The position numbers and the translations under genes were made by a program. Below, in pieces: positions 63,303 through 64,000 of a stretch of DNA of 64,000 nucleotides (the stretch's first letter is position 1; every line of letters begins with the position of its first letter). The DNA is from Aequitasia blattaphilus (GTDB taxonomy: Bacteria > Bacillota > Clostridia > Lachnospirales > Lachnospiraceae): NCBI RefSeq assembly GCF_024721305.1, contig NZ_JAMXOD010000013.1, positions 40,798-104,797 on the forward strand, read 5' to 3'. Under the pieces are notes generated by a model, which did no database searches, was not told the DNA's origin, and saw only the letters and a program-made list of their open reading frames with translations.

Positions 63303-63332
63303 TTTATATTAAATCATTTCAACATATTTCAA
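63303..63332 (-). promoter_or_regulatory. Candidate promoter of the ABC-3C-like operon
   Basis: On the minus strand TTGAAA (63327-63332) and TATAAA (63303-63308) are 18 bases apart, about 75 bases before the small gene. Confidence 0.5.
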
Positions 63333-63368
63333 TCACGTATTAATCTGTTGGTACTAATTGGTTTTTCC

Positions 63369-63377
63369 ATTATATCA
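63369..63377 (-). promoter_or_regulatory. Second candidate promoter (extended -10)
   Basis: TGATATAAT on the minus strand is a TGn extended -10 with a perfect TATAAT (63369-63374). It would give a leader of about 135 bases. No convincing -35 box is seen. Confidence 0.4.
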
Positions 63378-63411
63378 TGATTTGGCAAAATTCTCTATTT
63401 AAAAGTGTATA

Positions 63412-63443
63412 AATGCGGCATCAGCATATGCTAATACCGCATT
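63412..63443 (-). terminator. Palindrome after the truncated regulator gene
   Basis: AATGCGGCATCAGCAT (63412-63427) pairs with ATGCTAATACCGCATT (63428-63443) with two wobble/mismatch positions and essentially no loop. It lies 14 bases beyond the XRE gene stop and upstream of the operon promoters. It may be a terminator or an operator for the regulator. Confidence 0.55.
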
Positions 63444-63456
63444 ATTTAATAACATG

Positions 63457-63980
63457 CTATTTACCTGTTTTTCTAAGATACCCCACACCGTCATAACAAC
63501 CTCTAAAATAAACCGCTTCGACTTCCATAGCTGAAATCTTGTTCCTTAATCTCAATACTTCAATCAAAGCATTACATTCCTGCTCATTAAGATCACACGA
63601 TTCTTCACTATCCAGAACCCCTAAAACCTTTGGAAACCGGTCATAAAGCTCCTTGATCCTTACATTAGCCGCCTGATATTCTGGATTATCCTTTGCCAGC
63701 TTTGTCCCTACTGAACTCAGATATTCTTTAAATACGTCATTGTACATATCCACAAAGGTTTCAAATTTATTGTTCTCATCCATTCCGGCACCTCCGATAT
63801 TTTTATCTTTCTCAATTATATTACCCGAAAAGGCCGCATTACAATTATGCAAATTATCAGTTTGTCTATCATTATCTAAACCCAGCAAATAATCACTGGT
63901 GACATGAAAAAGACTCGAAAGCTCGGCGATCTGGTTGATATTCGGACAGTAAATAGCTGTTTCCCACCTTGAGATCGTCA
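63457..63980 (-). pseudogene. XRE-family regulator, N-terminus lost at an IS junction
   Basis: About 174 codons remain. They begin inside the helix-turn-helix (TISRWETAIYCPNINQIAELSSLFHVTSDYLLGL is the second half of an XRE domain), followed by a linker and a helical C-terminal domain. The ATG at 63979-63981 is formed at the junction itself: its first base belongs to the sequence shared with the IS end. The first HTH helices are missing, so DNA binding is probably lost. In front of the junction the frame is closed by a stop within the IS sequence. Confidence 0.8.
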
Positions 63981-64000
63981 TGGACCTATGTCAATACTTT
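63981..64000 (-). mobile_element. Start of a second, inverted IS copy (cut by window end)
   Basis: These 20 bases are the exact reverse complement of 58387-58406, the right end of the IS copy at 57114-58406. The element would continue to the right, with its transposase genes on the minus strand. Only the terminus is visible, so identity of the rest is inferred. Confidence 0.65.

Overview
The window is a stretch of low-GC Firmicutes chromosome, most probably from a gut-type anaerobe of the Lachnospiraceae (Clostridia). The evidence is the combination of pyruvate:ferredoxin oxidoreductase, a three-subunit electron-bifurcating [FeFe] hydrogenase, pyruvate phosphate dikinase, NADP-type glutamate dehydrogenase, PASTA kinase/PP2C phosphatase, CIRCE-controlled chaperones and strong AGGAGG ribosome binding sites. 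No rRNA, tRNA, riboswitch or CRISPR array was recognised. I could not assign a species.

Bases 1-54817 look like ordinary core genome. From left to right: the end of an FtsX-type permease; htpG behind a perfect CIRCE operator; a small hypothetical gene divergent from a phosphopantetheinyl transferase; rluF-like pseudouridine synthase, ligA, a ClpX-type ATPase and a coiled-coil protein; a 2-hydroxyacid dehydrogenase; a membrane-anchored C39 peptidase; clpB (second CIRCE) with dinB; a YitT protein; pepT; and a long housekeeping run priA-def-fmt-(Zn peptidase)-rsmB-rlmN-stp-prkC-rsgA-thiN, followed by ychF and lgt. Next come a Na+-dependent SNF transporter, nifJ, gdhA, an NhaC antiporter, an M16 peptidase, era, recO, the hydrogenase operon hydC-hydB-hydA, glyQS, an orphan prepilin-like protein, sstT, an M18 aminopeptidase and ppdK. 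NifJ makes reduced ferredoxin, HydABC oxidises it together with NADH, and PpdK links pyruvate and PEP, so these genes together describe fermentative energy metabolism. Def, Fmt, RsmB, RlmN, RsgA and Era serve translation and ribosome maturation.

From about 54.8 kb to the end the window is a mosaic accessory region. It holds a diverged class III nucleotide-cyclase-like protein, a small ICE-type protein and a ParA whose 3' end is lost at an IS3-family insertion sequence (about 57114-58406). This IS copy is dead: its orfA carries an apparent 20-nt insertion and its orfB an in-frame amber codon. Beyond it, all on the minus strand, lie a Toprim/DUF3991 mobile-element primase-like protein, a three-gene cassette (Rad50-like ABC ATPase with a CxxC hook, a winged-helix middle protein and a PD-(D/E)XK nuclease-like protein) with a small coupled gene in front, and an XRE regulator cut off at its N-terminus.

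The last 20 bases of the window are the exact reverse complement of the right end of the IS. A second, inverted IS copy therefore probably starts at 63981, and the 5.6 kb cargo sits between two inward-facing IS ends. The three-gene cassette matches the architecture of ABC-three-component (ABC-3C) conflict systems and is the most interesting content of the window.
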